Shown: positions 7,201 to 15,439 of the stretch, in pieces
How positions within the stretch are numbered: the first letter of the stretch is position 1
Layout: the number at the start of each line of letters is the position of its first letter
Assembly: GCA_009835325.1 (NCBI GenBank)
Contig: VXWP01000011.1
Location: 1 to 46,777, forward strand
DNA from: Gemmatimonadota bacterium
GTDB taxonomy: Bacteria; JAAXHH01
Direction: 5' to 3'
Length of the DNA: 46,777 nt
Made by a program: the position numbers and the translations under genes
The notes under the pieces: generated by a model
The model's input: the letters and a program-made list of their open reading frames with translations, nothing else
What the model was told of the DNA's origin: nothing
Databases searched by the model: none

Positions 7201-9639
7201 ATGTCACAAAATACCGTTGAAATCGACAGCGCTGAAACCAATGGCGCCGGACCGGGTCAGGCCGATGCAACGCAGGAGATCGAGCCGTCCATCCTGACCG
7301 CCCTTCCCCATTACCTGCCGCTGGGCGTTTTCCCGTTGATCCTGCTCGCCGCGCTGTGGGGCGGATGGTGGCTCCTGCCGCCCATGGTCTTCATGAGTCT
7401 TTCCTGGTCCTTCGACCGGGTGTTCGGACGCGACGGACGCATCATGGATCCGTGGAAGACGCCGAAACACCGCCTGATCTGGCACAATCTGCCGGTCTGG
7501 TCGTGGGCGTTTCTGTGGCCGCCCACCCTGGTCTTCGGCCTGTGGCAAATTCTGGTGGCGGATCCCTTCGTATGGTGGCAGGACGTCGTGCTGGCCATCA
7601 TCCTGACGATGGAAGCACAGGCCGTGTTCGTCGTAGGCCACGAACTGATTCACCGGCGCACGACCTGGGAACGCCGGATCGGCGAGTTCCTGCTATCTTC
7701 CGCCTCCTATCCGCAGTATGCCACGGAGCACGTCTATATCCACCACGCCCTGGTCGGCACACCCTACGACGTGGGGTCCGCGCCGAAGGGGGAGAGTTTC
7801 TGGCGGTACATGCCCAAGGAAATCGTCAGTAACCTCGTCAATTCATGGGAAGTAGCGCGAGAACGCCTGGCGCGGCGCCGCCGGACCATGTGGCATTACA
7901 GCAATCCCTTCTGGCGCTATGGCTTCGGCGTCGCGTTCTGGTACGCACTGGTATTCTGGTTGGGCGGGATCTGGGCGGTCCCGGTCTTCGCCTTCCTCGG
8001 CCTGTCCTGCGTCTTTTCGATGAAGATCAGCAACTACTTCCAGCACTACGGCCTGCGCCGGGTCCGCCTGGAAAACGGCCGGTGGGAGAAGATCATGCCC
8101 CGCCATTCCTGGAGTGCCGACTGGAAGTTCAGCAACTGGATGCTCTTCAATGCGCAGCGCCATGCCGACCATCACGCGGTGGCATCCCGCCAGTATCCCC
8201 TGCTGCAGGTCAGTCTCGACGAGTCGCCGGAACTGCCGGGCACCTACTCCGATATGATGAACATCGTCCTGAAGCCCAAAAAATGGTTTGAAAAGATGGA
8301 CCCGCTGGTGGACCAGTGGCGCAAGCACTTCTACCCGGAGATCGAAGACTGGAGTGTCTACGACAGTCCCCTTGCCGCGAAGCGTCCCGACGCCTTTGAC
8401 ACGATCGTCGAGATCTTTGGCGCCGCGCCGCGGCTCGCGAAATGGATCGAACGGAACCCGGAGCTTCTGGATAACCTGCAGGAACAGGAATTCCTCGATC
8501 TCGACCTGCCGAAGGGGTTCGAGCAGGACGAGGAGTTCGAGTCGATCGCACGACGCGGGCTTGCACGGGTCTACTGGACCTACGAAATGGGCGTTCAGGA
8601 AATGAAGGACCTGATCGTTGAGTTGCCCGTGGTAGACGCGAGGGAAACTGCCGAGATCGTGCGGAACTGGTCGAACGACAAGGCGTTTCAGATCGCCATG
8701 CACGTGGTGCGCGGAAACCTGCTCCCGGCGGAGGCGAGAACGGCGCTGTCCAGTCTTTCCGAAGCGTCGGTTTCGACGGTGCTTGCCTCCGTGGTGGCGG
8801 ATTTCGGCGAGCGGTACGGTACGGACAGCGTGGGCGAGGTCGCCGCCGTCTTCCTGGGCGATCTGGCCAGCCGGGAAGCCTATCCCGGCATCGAGGTCGA
8901 AATGCTGTTCGTCCATGACGGCGCGCAGTCCGGCGCGAACGAACGCCTGTTCCGGAGTTTCCGCAAGGCCCTGGCCGACCTGGCGCAGGACAACCTGTTG
9001 TTCTCCCCGGTCTCCGCCGGCGCGGAGGCCATGCCAGCGGTATCGCTCTCCGATCTGGCCGAGCAAGCCCGTGACCCGGCTTCCGGCGGGGTTCCCGTGC
9101 TCACCCGGGCCCGTAGAGTCTTCGAGACCGAGGGTTCCGGCATCGGAAGCCGCTTTGATGATGAGCGGCGCCGGGTCCTGGCCGAATGCAGTGCGGACGC
9201 AGCGGTGTACGCCGGGTCGGGCGGACAGCAGAAAGACGGCACCGGTCCGGACGATCGGCCGGTAAACGGCGCAGAGACGAGTGTGTCCGCATACGCCGGG
9301 ATGCCCGGCGGATTGAACGATGTCGAGCAGGCCGCGCGCTATCTGCAGTTGAACCGTGCCGGTGACTTCCTCGACGATCCGGCGCCGTCCGCCGCGGCGG
9401 TGTTCGATGCCGCCGGCGACGAGCCGCTGGCGCAAGCCGCTAACCTGTGGCGCGACTTGCAGGGAGTCATGCGGCTGGTCGGAGCGGAAGGATTCGACGC
9501 GGCGACGGCGGGGGAGAAGGTCAAGTCCCTGGTGGCGAACGCCTGCGGGCAGGAGGACTTCGATGCGCTGGCGTCGGTGGTCGACGAAACCGCCGCTCGC
9601 GCCGCCGCCCGGATCGACACGCTCGTCGCGCACGCATGA
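7201..9639 (+). CDS. AlkB-type diiron hydroxylase fused to degenerate GlnE-like domain
   Basis: This is an 812-aa fusion. Residues 1-385 are an integral-membrane alkane hydroxylase-like domain, with histidine motifs HELIH (147-151), HVYIHH (177-182), the AlkB-typical NYFQHYG (His282) and RHADHH (321-325), and about four to six membrane segments. Residues about 400-812 resemble one half of glutamine-synthetase adenylyltransferase GlnE: a FGAAPRLAKWIERNPELLD start, an LGxLxSRE...LFVHD nucleotidyltransferase core near 555-572, LTRARRVF, and GGLNDVEQAARYLQL. In GlnE the core reads GSDLDL; here it is GIEVEM, so the metal-binding Asp pair is Glu565/Glu567, and the later VDxRLRP motif is not recognisable. 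The domain is therefore probably not a standard adenylyltransferase. The start at 7201 is preceded by AAGGAGGTG at good spacing; a longer upstream reading of the frame overlaps the previous gene. The stop overlaps the next start (ATGA). The substrate is unknown. Confidence 0.85.
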   Translation: MSQNTVEIDSAETNGAGPGQADATQEIEPSILTALPHYLPLGVFPLILLAALWGGWWLLPPMVFMSLSWSFDRVFGRDGRIMDPWKTPKHRLIWHNLPVWSWAFLWPPTLVFGLWQILVADPFVWWQDVVLAIILTMEAQAVFVVGHELIHRRTTWERRIGEFLLSSASYPQYATEHVYIHHALVGTPYDVGSAPKGESFWRYMPKEIVSNLVNSWEVARERLARRRRTMWHYSNPFWRYGFGVAFWYALVFWLGGIWAVPVFAFLGLSCVFSMKISNYFQHYGLRRVRLENGRWEKIMPRHSWSADWKFSNWMLFNAQRHADHHAVASRQYPLLQVSLDESPELPGTYSDMMNIVLKPKKWFEKMDPLVDQWRKHFYPEIEDWSVYDSPLAAKRPDAFDTIVEIFGAAPRLAKWIERNPELLDNLQEQEFLDLDLPKGFEQDEEFESIARRGLARVYWTYEMGVQEMKDLIVELPVVDARETAEIVRNWSNDKAFQIAMHVVRGNLLPAEARTALSSLSEASVSTVLASVVADFGERYGTDSVGEVAAVFLGDLASREAYPGIEVEMLFVHDGAQSGANERLFRSFRKALADLAQDNLLFSPVSAGAEAMPAVSLSDLAEQARDPASGGVPVLTRARRVFETEGSGIGSRFDDERRRVLAECSADAAVYAGSGGQQKDGTGPDDRPVNGAETSVSAYAGMPGGLNDVEQAARYLQLNRAGDFLDDPAPSAAAVFDAAGDEPLAQAANLWRDLQGVMRLVGAEGFDAATAGEKVKSLVANACGQEDFDALASVVDETAARAAARIDTLVAHA

Positions 9640-12074
9640 AAGCGCCTGCCGAGAAGACACGGAAACCCCGGATGCCTGGGCCGACCAGCAAGAATGCCCG
9701 CCAGGGGAAACTCACGAGAACGACCCCCGCCGACCTGGGTCTCGTCGATCTTCCCACGCTTACCCCGCACTTGCGATCCCACGTCATCGGCGCGCAGCAG
9801 ACGCTGCTGGTTTCCGAGTCCTTCGATACACTGCTGCACGGCGCCCTGCTTTGCGATCTGCTTCCTCTTCTCGACGGCTGCCGTCCCCTGTCCGGCATCG
9901 TCGCCGACCTCGAGGGCCGCCATGCCGCAGACGATGTGCGCGCAGCGATCGTTTCGCTCTCCGACCGGGGCTATGTCATCTCCGCCGATCATAGCATGGA
10001 CCGGTCCCGGGCGGCATACTGGACGTCCCTCGGCGCATCGCCCCGATGGGTCGAACAACGGCTGGCGGAATCGCGTGTCGCGGTCGACGGAGACGACGGA
10101 AGGCTGTCCCGGCAGCTGGAAACGAGCGGCGCCGGCGTGGTGGCCGACACCATGGCCGTCGACGACGTCCAGCTCAAGGTTATCGTATGCGACGATTACC
10201 TCGACGCGGGATTCGTAGCGGTGAATCGGCGCCGCCTTGAGGCGGGAGCGCCGTGGATGCTGGTGCGGCCGCGCGGCATGGATGCGCTGTTCGGACCCGT
10301 GTTTCGCGCGGACCGGCAAGGCCCCTGCTGGGACTGCCTGGCCCACCGGCTACGGGGCCATAAGGAGGCCCATCAGTTCCTTCGGCACGTCGCCGGCGAG
10401 GAAGCCGCATTCAAGCCGTTCGCCGCCGACCCTGTCGTACTCGAGGCGGTATACGGGCTGGTTTCGGCTGAAATCGTCAAGTGGCTGGTGCTGGATGAAG
10501 CGGCTCCGATCCACGGACATGCGGTCTCGATGCATGTCGGCACATTCGCAAGCACTATGCATACGGTCCTGCGGCGGCCGCAGTGTCCGGTCTGTGGCGA
10601 CGAAGGGCTGTACCGGCCAAACCGGGCGCCGGTGCCCGTATGTCTGAAGGCCAGCCCCAAACACCATCGGAACAGCGGCGGAGCGCGGGCCGTGACGCCT
10701 GAAGCCACCCTGGCGCAATACCGCCACCTTGTAAGCCCGGTCAGCGGCATCGTGACCTGGCTGGCGCGCACGACCAGTGAGCATGACGCCTGGCTTCACG
10801 TCTACTGGGCCGGGAGCAATCCCGGCATGAGAAGCCGGAGCCTGAGTTCGCTCAGGCGCAGCCTGCGCAGCAAAAGCGCCGGCAAGGGCAGTACGCGGGA
10901 ACAGTCCGAGACCAGTGCCCTCTGCGAGGCGATCGAACGTCATTCAGGCGCTTTTAGCGGAGACGAAATCCGTACCGGTGGTCGATTCATCGATTTCGCC
11001 GCCGAAGACGGGGCGATCCACCCCAACGACGTGCAGTTGTTCAGCGAAGATCAGCTCGACAACGCGGACAGCATCAACGCGGCAGGCCACCCCTACAATA
11101 TCGTCCCGCCTCGTTTCGATCCCGCCGCCGAAATCGACTGGACGCCCGTATGGTCGTTCACGCAGGGCCGGCATCGATACCTGCCGACGTCGATGCTCTA
11201 CAGCATGGCGCCCGAACAGCGCGGACCCGCCGAATTGATTGCCGATTCCAACGGCTGCGCCGCGGGGAACACCCTGGAGGAGGCCATCCTGCAGGGTTTC
11301 TATGAACTGGTCGAGCGCGATGCCTTCGCCATCTGGTGGTATAACCGGCTGAGCGTCCCCGGGGTGGATCTCTCCAGTTTCGACGACGCATTCCTCGCAT
11401 CCGCCACGGACTATTACGGACGCTGCGAGCGGGAGGTGTGGATGCTCGACGTGACGTCCGATACGGGCATTCCGTCCTTCGTTGCGCTTTCCCGGCGGCC
11501 GGACGCGGAAACCGAGGATATCATATACGGCGCGGGTGCCCATGCCGACCCGAGACTCGCGGCCCTGCGCGCGCTGTGCGAGTTGAATCAGTGCCTGACG
11601 TGGCTTCCCCGGCCCGGTGGACGCGAAGGCGGCGGTCATTCGGGTCGGGCCGGACTAGCCGGGGGGCCCGCACAGTCTGGCCGATCCGGTGGGCCCAACC
11701 AGCCCATGATCGACGATCCCATGGCGCTCAACTGGTGGAAGACGGCTCGAATCGCCGATTGTGCCTGGCTGGCGCCGTCGACGGACGCGCCGCTCAGGCA
11801 GGCCGCGCAGTATCCGTCGATCGAGACCGCGGATACACGGGAAGACGTGGACTGCTGCCGCGCGCTGGTCGAAGCCAGGGGCATGGAGTTCCTCGTGCTG
11901 GACCAGACCCGGCCGGACATCGGCATGCCGGTGGCGCGGGTCATCGTACCGGGCATGCGCCATTTCTGGGCGAGATTCGCCCCGGGCCGCCTGTACGACG
12001 TGCCGGTCGCCATGGGTTTTCGCAATCAACCCTTGACCGAAGCCGAATTGAATCCCGCACCGGTCATCGCGTAA
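9636..12074 (+). CDS. Fused ThiF-like / YcaO azoline cyclodehydratase
   Basis: This 812-aa protein should activate backbone amides of a precursor peptide with ATP and convert Cys/Ser/Thr into azolines. Residues about 25-340 are the leader-binding, E1/ThiF-like partner domain, with two CxxC pairs (Cys231/Cys234 and Cys317/Cys320) likely to bind structural zinc. Residues about 380-812 are the YcaO domain, with SETSALCEAIER (424-435) and SNGCAAGNTLEEAIL followed by ELVERDAFAIWW (about 537-570), which carry the ATP/Mg-binding Glu residues. Such fusions are known from cyanobactin-type heterocyclases. The C terminus reads NPAPVIA rather than a clean PxPxP tail. A Gly/Ser-rich insert lies near 665-690. 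The ATG overlaps the upstream TGA by 4 bases. The most likely substrate is the Cys-Cys-Cys core at 13373-13624. No azoline dehydrogenase (SagB type) is visible in the window. Confidence 0.93.
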   Translation: MKAPAEKTRKPRMPGPTSKNARQGKLTRTTPADLGLVDLPTLTPHLRSHVIGAQQTLLVSESFDTLLHGALLCDLLPLLDGCRPLSGIVADLEGRHAADDVRAAIVSLSDRGYVISADHSMDRSRAAYWTSLGASPRWVEQRLAESRVAVDGDDGRLSRQLETSGAGVVADTMAVDDVQLKVIVCDDYLDAGFVAVNRRRLEAGAPWMLVRPRGMDALFGPVFRADRQGPCWDCLAHRLRGHKEAHQFLRHVAGEEAAFKPFAADPVVLEAVYGLVSAEIVKWLVLDEAAPIHGHAVSMHVGTFASTMHTVLRRPQCPVCGDEGLYRPNRAPVPVCLKASPKHHRNSGGARAVTPEATLAQYRHLVSPVSGIVTWLARTTSEHDAWLHVYWAGSNPGMRSRSLSSLRRSLRSKSAGKGSTREQSETSALCEAIERHSGAFSGDEIRTGGRFIDFAAEDGAIHPNDVQLFSEDQLDNADSINAAGHPYNIVPPRFDPAAEIDWTPVWSFTQGRHRYLPTSMLYSMAPEQRGPAELIADSNGCAAGNTLEEAILQGFYELVERDAFAIWWYNRLSVPGVDLSSFDDAFLASATDYYGRCEREVWMLDVTSDTGIPSFVALSRRPDAETEDIIYGAGAHADPRLAALRALCELNQCLTWLPRPGGREGGGHSGRAGLAGGPAQSGRSGGPNQPMIDDPMALNWWKTARIADCAWLAPSTDAPLRQAAQYPSIETADTREDVDCCRALVEARGMEFLVLDQTRPDIGMPVARVIVPGMRHFWARFAPGRLYDVPVAMGFRNQPLTEAELNPAPVIA

Positions 12075-12083
12075 GGAGGCAAG

Positions 12084-13202
12084 GTGAATATCGACGATGC
12101 CGTCCTGCACACCCAGGATCGTCTCGCCAAAGAGGGCGAAACGATGGCCGAGTTGCTGGCGCAGTTGCGAATTGGGATTTCACCCGGTCTGATCGGAGCA
12201 CGGGAATGGGGGCTTATACTGAAACAGGCGACACAACTGCCCATAACGATGGGCGCCCAGCCCTTCGGTTTTGAACTTCCGCTGCACGATAGCCGGCCCG
12301 TGGCGGACTTCGGCGTCTCGCTGGCAAGCGGAAACCGGTCGGGCGACTTTTTTGAAGCGCAAGCGCGGACAGACGAGTCGGATGAGACGGCCGGTGCGGT
12401 AAGGCGGCTGTTCGGGAAAATGGAAGCCGAGCACTCGTCGTTGAGAGAGATCGTGGGGCGTAAGCTGATGCTGGAGTATGACGTAGGCTCGGCGCCGGGT
12501 GAAGGAAAGTCGCTACCGGGCCTGTTTCTGCGGCCCAACGAACGCACGCTGTTCGGCGGCGCCGGACTCCAGAAGGACGTCGGCATGGTGGTTGACGCCC
12601 TCGTTTCCTGCGTCGGCTGGGAAAGGATAGCCGCTGAGCGGGAAAACGCCGAACGGGTCTACCTGGCGCAGCCGGAAGACACGCGCCTGGATTCCTTCGG
12701 CGTATTCCCTTCCCGGAAACGTACAGTCCGCCTGGCGATCATGGGTTTCAGCGCGGTGGACGGAATCGGCCCTTATCTCGAGAACACCGGTTGGACGGGG
12801 CGGGTTTCCGCGGTCGAATCCGTGCTCGCGCGCTTGAGGGAGAGGGCGGACGTCGTGAGCGCGGGCTTAAACGTAGACGTACGGGCAGACGGGCTGGGGC
12901 CCACACTCGGACTGACGCCCATCGTCAAGCAGAGATACACGCAGGATTCCCGTTACTGGCTCGACGGCATGACCGACTGGGATCCCGTACTGGATGCGTT
13001 GGGCTATGAGGACTATGTCGTTCCGGAGAAGCTTGCGGCCCTTGCGGACTGGGCTTCCAAACCCACGACGTTGTTCGGCAAGACCGGCCCTTTTCTCATG
13101 TTGCGGGGCATACATCACATAAAGCTGGTCATAACCGGAAACCGGCCGGCGCAGGCCAAGGCCTATCTATACATGGTGCTTTCCGGCGCGCACGCGAACT
13201 GA
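12084..13202 (+). CDS. Conserved protein of unknown function, last gene of the RiPP operon
   Basis: I cannot assign a function to this 372-aa protein. It has no signal peptide or membrane segment. Visible blocks are an LEYDVGSAPGE-like segment near residue 130, an NVDVRADGLGPTLGLT stretch near 265-280, a following WDPVLDALG...PEKLAALADW block, and a C-terminal IHHIKLVI...KAYLYMVL segment. From memory this pattern recalls uncharacterised proteins of about 350-400 aa sometimes found beside RiPP genes, where an LDVG...GPxLGLE motif is typical; I cannot verify that here. The start is GTG, 4 bases after a strong AAGGAGG that itself overlaps the upstream stop, so coupling to the YcaO gene is likely. 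A strong hairpin lies 68 bases after the stop. It may be a tailoring or partner protein of the pathway. Confidence 0.75.
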   Translation: MNIDDAVLHTQDRLAKEGETMAELLAQLRIGISPGLIGAREWGLILKQATQLPITMGAQPFGFELPLHDSRPVADFGVSLASGNRSGDFFEAQARTDESDETAGAVRRLFGKMEAEHSSLREIVGRKLMLEYDVGSAPGEGKSLPGLFLRPNERTLFGGAGLQKDVGMVVDALVSCVGWERIAAERENAERVYLAQPEDTRLDSFGVFPSRKRTVRLAIMGFSAVDGIGPYLENTGWTGRVSAVESVLARLRERADVVSAGLNVDVRADGLGPTLGLTPIVKQRYTQDSRYWLDGMTDWDPVLDALGYEDYVVPEKLAALADWASKPTTLFGKTGPFLMLRGIHHIKLVITGNRPAQAKAYLYMVLSGAHAN

Positions 13203-13270
13203 GGCCACGCACGCGAACCGTGCGCCACGGGCTCGGACCGAGCGCCGTGACACGTAATAACACCAAAAGC

Positions 13271-13309
13271 AAAAGTCCTCCCCGACCAGGATGATCGGGG
13301 AGGACTTTT
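13271..13309. terminator. Perfect 15-bp hairpin, likely bidirectional terminator
   Basis: The arms 13271-13285 (AAAAGTCCTCCCCGA) and 13295-13309 are perfect reverse complements, with a 9-base loop. Because the stem starts with A4 and ends with T4, it reads as stem plus T-run on both strands. It lies between the convergent ends of the biosynthetic operon (stop at 13202) and the precursor gene (stop codon at 13373-13375). Confidence 0.85.
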
Positions 13310-13372
13310 ATCTAACTAATTGATCACGCGAATACCAGGCATCCGCATAGTGACCGGCGTGCTGATTTCAGT

Positions 13373-13624
13373 TTACCAGCAGCAACAGAGGCCGGCCGAA
13401 ACGGCTTCGAGTTGCTCCTCGGAGATATTCGCATCCGGGGGCAGTGCGATATGCACCGTCTGCATATCGCTTTCGTGGACCTGGATCGACATGGATTCCG
13501 GCATCGTGATGTCCAGTTCCTCACAGATGGTCGACTTCGGATCCGAAATCAGCTTCTGCCTGAAATCTGCGTCCAGAGAGGACTTCTCAACGATCTGCTT
13601 TAACATTTCATCGCCACTTCTCAT
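13373..13624 (-). CDS. NHLP-leader RiPP precursor peptide with Cys-rich five-residue core
   Basis: This 83-aa peptide has a nitrile-hydratase-like leader (residues 1-78) with the family features DADFRQKLISDP (18-29), EELDITMPE (35-43), IQVHE (47-51), IALPP (59-63) and SEEQLEAVSAG (68-78). Cutting after Ala77-Gly78, as C39 peptidases do, leaves the core Leu-Cys-Cys-Cys-Trp. The start at 13624 is chosen because AAAGGAG lies 7 bases upstream; a Met nine codons earlier lacks such a site. It is on the strand opposite to the modification genes, 64 bases after the symporter stop, and has its own promoter-like sequence. It looks clearly less GC-rich than its neighbours. The three adjacent cysteines are natural substrates for the YcaO protein, giving up to three azolines. 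Only the core is unusually short; the leader assignment is confident. Confidence 0.92.
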   Translation of the reverse strand: MRSGDEMLKQIVEKSSLDADFRQKLISDPKSTICEELDITMPESMSIQVHESDMQTVHIALPPDANISEEQLEAVSAGLCCCW

Positions 13625-13674
13625 GATTTTACTCCTTTCGAAAATTGACATCCGACTATGATCCGACGTACCGA

Positions 13675-13705
13675 ATAATATGTGTCATTTAGTTACAAAA
13701 GTCAA
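13675..13705 (-). promoter_or_regulatory. Candidate promoter of the precursor peptide gene
   Basis: On the minus strand TTGACT (13705-13700) is followed after 19 bases by TATTAT (13680-13675), about 50 bases before the precursor ATG. The spacer is slightly long for a sigma-70 promoter; a CATATT hexamer at 17 bases is an alternative. The -35 overlaps the last codons of the symporter gene. It would allow independent, high expression of the precursor. Confidence 0.45.
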
Positions 13706-15179
13706 GCAATTTCGGTGATCCGAACGAATGGCGGCACCCTGCCCAACTCACCGCCACTCCCACGATCACGTTCAGCGCCAGGCCGAGCACGCCGGCGTGC
13801 CAGCCCCAGACCTTGCCCATGCCCGCGAGGGTCAGCCCGGCCGCGAGCGCCGTGCCCGCGGCCATGCCTGCGGCCGCACCTGACGCGCTGAATCGCGGCC
13901 ACAGCACCCCCAGTACAAACAGCGGGGCAGTCTGGATCAGCACCTCCATCTTCAGCTCGATGAGTCCCCACAGGGTGAGATCCGGCGTCAGGGCGATGAG
14001 GACCAGGATGGCCATGATGATCCAGGACAGGCGCTTCCCCCACGCGGTAAGGCGCGCTTCCGGGAGCGAACCCATCCGGAACCGGCCCAGCACGTCCTTG
14101 ACGAGCAGGGAAGAGAGGCTGAGCAGGACGGAGTCGGCCGTCGACATGATCGCCGCGACGATGCCGGTGAGGACGAGCACGGTCATGACATAGAGCCAGA
14201 GCGATTCAGCGGCCCAGACCCGGAGCAGGCGGGGCATGACCTGGTCGGTTTCGACGCCCTCGAGGCCCGATAGCTGCGGGATGGCGAGGATCCCGACGAG
14301 CACGACCGCCGAGATGGTGACCAGGGGCATGAAGGCCATGAAGGTGAACGACCGCTTCAGGCTGCGAGTGCTCCGGGCGGCGAAGATGCGCTGAATGGCC
14401 TGGGGATAGACGGCGGCGGCGAAGCCTACCAGCAGGATGGTGCTGATCCAGGTACGGATCGTCTCTCCCCCGGGAAGCGCGGCTTTCGCAGGCTGATGGG
14501 CGATGACCCACGCCGTCGCTTCACCGAGGCGGTCGCTCCCCGCGACCACGGCGGCCAGCATGCCCAGCAGCCCGACGAAGAGGAGCAGGCCCTGGATGCA
14601 GTCGGTCCACGCCACGGCCTGCATGCCGCCGAGGGTCTCGTAGAACAGGATGATGACCGCAAGGATCACGACGCCCGCCCAGAACGGAATGGCGCCCCCG
14701 GATAGACCGGATACGATATGCCCAACCGCCAGGAGCTGCGCGAGCAGGTAGTTGGCGATGGCGACCACAAACAGCACGCCGGCGAAGAGGGTCAGTCCGG
14801 ATCTTCCGTCCGCACCGAACCGATGGGTGATCCAGTCGCCCGGCGTCACGAAGTTGCCCCGCAGCGACGCGCGGTAGAGCGGCGGTGCGAAGAGCAGGTA
14901 GGCCACCACGATGGCCATCATGAACCCGACGCTCATGGTCCAGGCGTATCCCAGCCGGTAGGCCTCGCCGGGATAACCGATGAGCGTGTTGCCGCTGTAC
15001 TGGGTCGCGTAGAGTGTGAAGAAGAGGACCAGGGCGCCCAGGTTCTTGCCCGCCAGGTAGAAGGAGGACATGGAATCGTCCCGGCGGCGGGACCGGGCCA
15101 CGTATCCCAGGACGATCATGAAGACAAGGTAGGCGGCCAGGAAGGCGAAGGCGCCGGGACCGTAAGGCTGATCCGCCAT
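13689..15179 (-). CDS. Sodium:solute symporter family (SSS/SLC5) transporter
   Basis: This 496-aa, strongly hydrophobic protein has about 13 predicted membrane segments, the expected number for a sodium-coupled SSS transporter. The N-terminal region has the family-like segments FYLAGKNLGALVLFF and ATQYSGNTLIGYPG (about 40-75), which in this fold belong to the first core helices near the sodium and substrate sites. The substrate cannot be read from sequence; relatives carry proline, pantothenate, sugars or organic acids. The gene starts 3 bases after the stop of a 72-aa DUF3311-like membrane protein, a common SSS partner, so the two probably form one transporter unit. It ends 64 bases before the RiPP precursor on the same strand. 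Whether the transporter has anything to do with the RiPP locus is unclear; it more likely serves the catabolic genes to its right. Confidence 0.9.
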   Translation of the reverse strand: MADQPYGPGAFAFLAAYLVFMIVLGYVARSRRRDDSMSSFYLAGKNLGALVLFFTLYATQYSGNTLIGYPGEAYRLGYAWTMSVGFMMAIVVAYLLFAPPLYRASLRGNFVTPGDWITHRFGADGRSGLTLFAGVLFVVAIANYLLAQLLAVGHIVSGLSGGAIPFWAGVVILAVIILFYETLGGMQAVAWTDCIQGLLLFVGLLGMLAAVVAGSDRLGEATAWVIAHQPAKAALPGGETIRTWISTILLVGFAAAVYPQAIQRIFAARSTRSLKRSFTFMAFMPLVTISAVVLVGILAIPQLSGLEGVETDQVMPRLLRVWAAESLWLYVMTVLVLTGIVAAIMSTADSVLLSLSSLLVKDVLGRFRMGSLPEARLTAWGKRLSWIIMAILVLIALTPDLTLWGLIELKMEVLIQTAPLFVLGVLWPRFSASGAAAGMAAGTALAAGLTLAGMGKVWGWHAGVLGLALNVIVGVAVSWAGCRHSFGSPKLLDFCN

Positions 15180-15182
15180 GGG

Positions 15183-15401
15183 TTATCCGTCCTCCCGCCA
15201 GTACCGGTGTATCACGAACGCGGTGAAGCACGCGATGGCCAGGCAGGCCGCCAGGCAGATCACGACCCAGTACGGTACGCCGATCCAGACGGGTACCGGT
15301 TCGATCTCCGGGAGGTACCACGGTATGGAAAGGGCGAAGAGGGCCGCGTAGACGGCCCAGATCCAACGGGGAAAATGTCGGTCGGAAGGGAGAGGATTCA
15401 T
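15183..15401 (-). CDS. Small two-helix membrane protein, DUF3311-like symporter partner
   Basis: This 72-aa protein has two hydrophobic segments (about 12-30 and 38-64) joined by a proline-rich loop (IPWYLPEIEPVPVWIGVPYW). Size, topology and position directly upstream of an SSS symporter match DUF3311-type proteins, which are thought to be accessory subunits or assembly factors. The frame stays open upstream, but the ATG at 15401 gives the normal short product; the longer version would add a basic, unstructured stretch reading through the intergenic region. It ends 3 bases before the symporter start, so the two are almost certainly co-transcribed. No function is shown directly by the sequence. 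Confidence 0.75.
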   Translation of the reverse strand: MNPLPSDRHFPRWIWAVYAALFALSIPWYLPEIEPVPVWIGVPYWVVICLAACLAIACFTAFVIHRYWREDG

Positions 15402-15439
15402 AGATGCATGCGGGGATGTATTCAGGGAAATTCGGTCCG

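Noticed and set aside
8401-9639. GlnE-like part as a separate or frameshifted gene
   Set aside because: The frame runs through from the AlkB domain with no stop, and no start or ribosome-binding site is found at the junction.
7843-9660. Long antisense frame (about 605 codons) opposite the AlkB fusion
   Set aside because: It is caused by high GC in the opposite strand. The plus-strand reading has clear histidine boxes and GlnE-like motifs, and an excellent ribosome-binding site.
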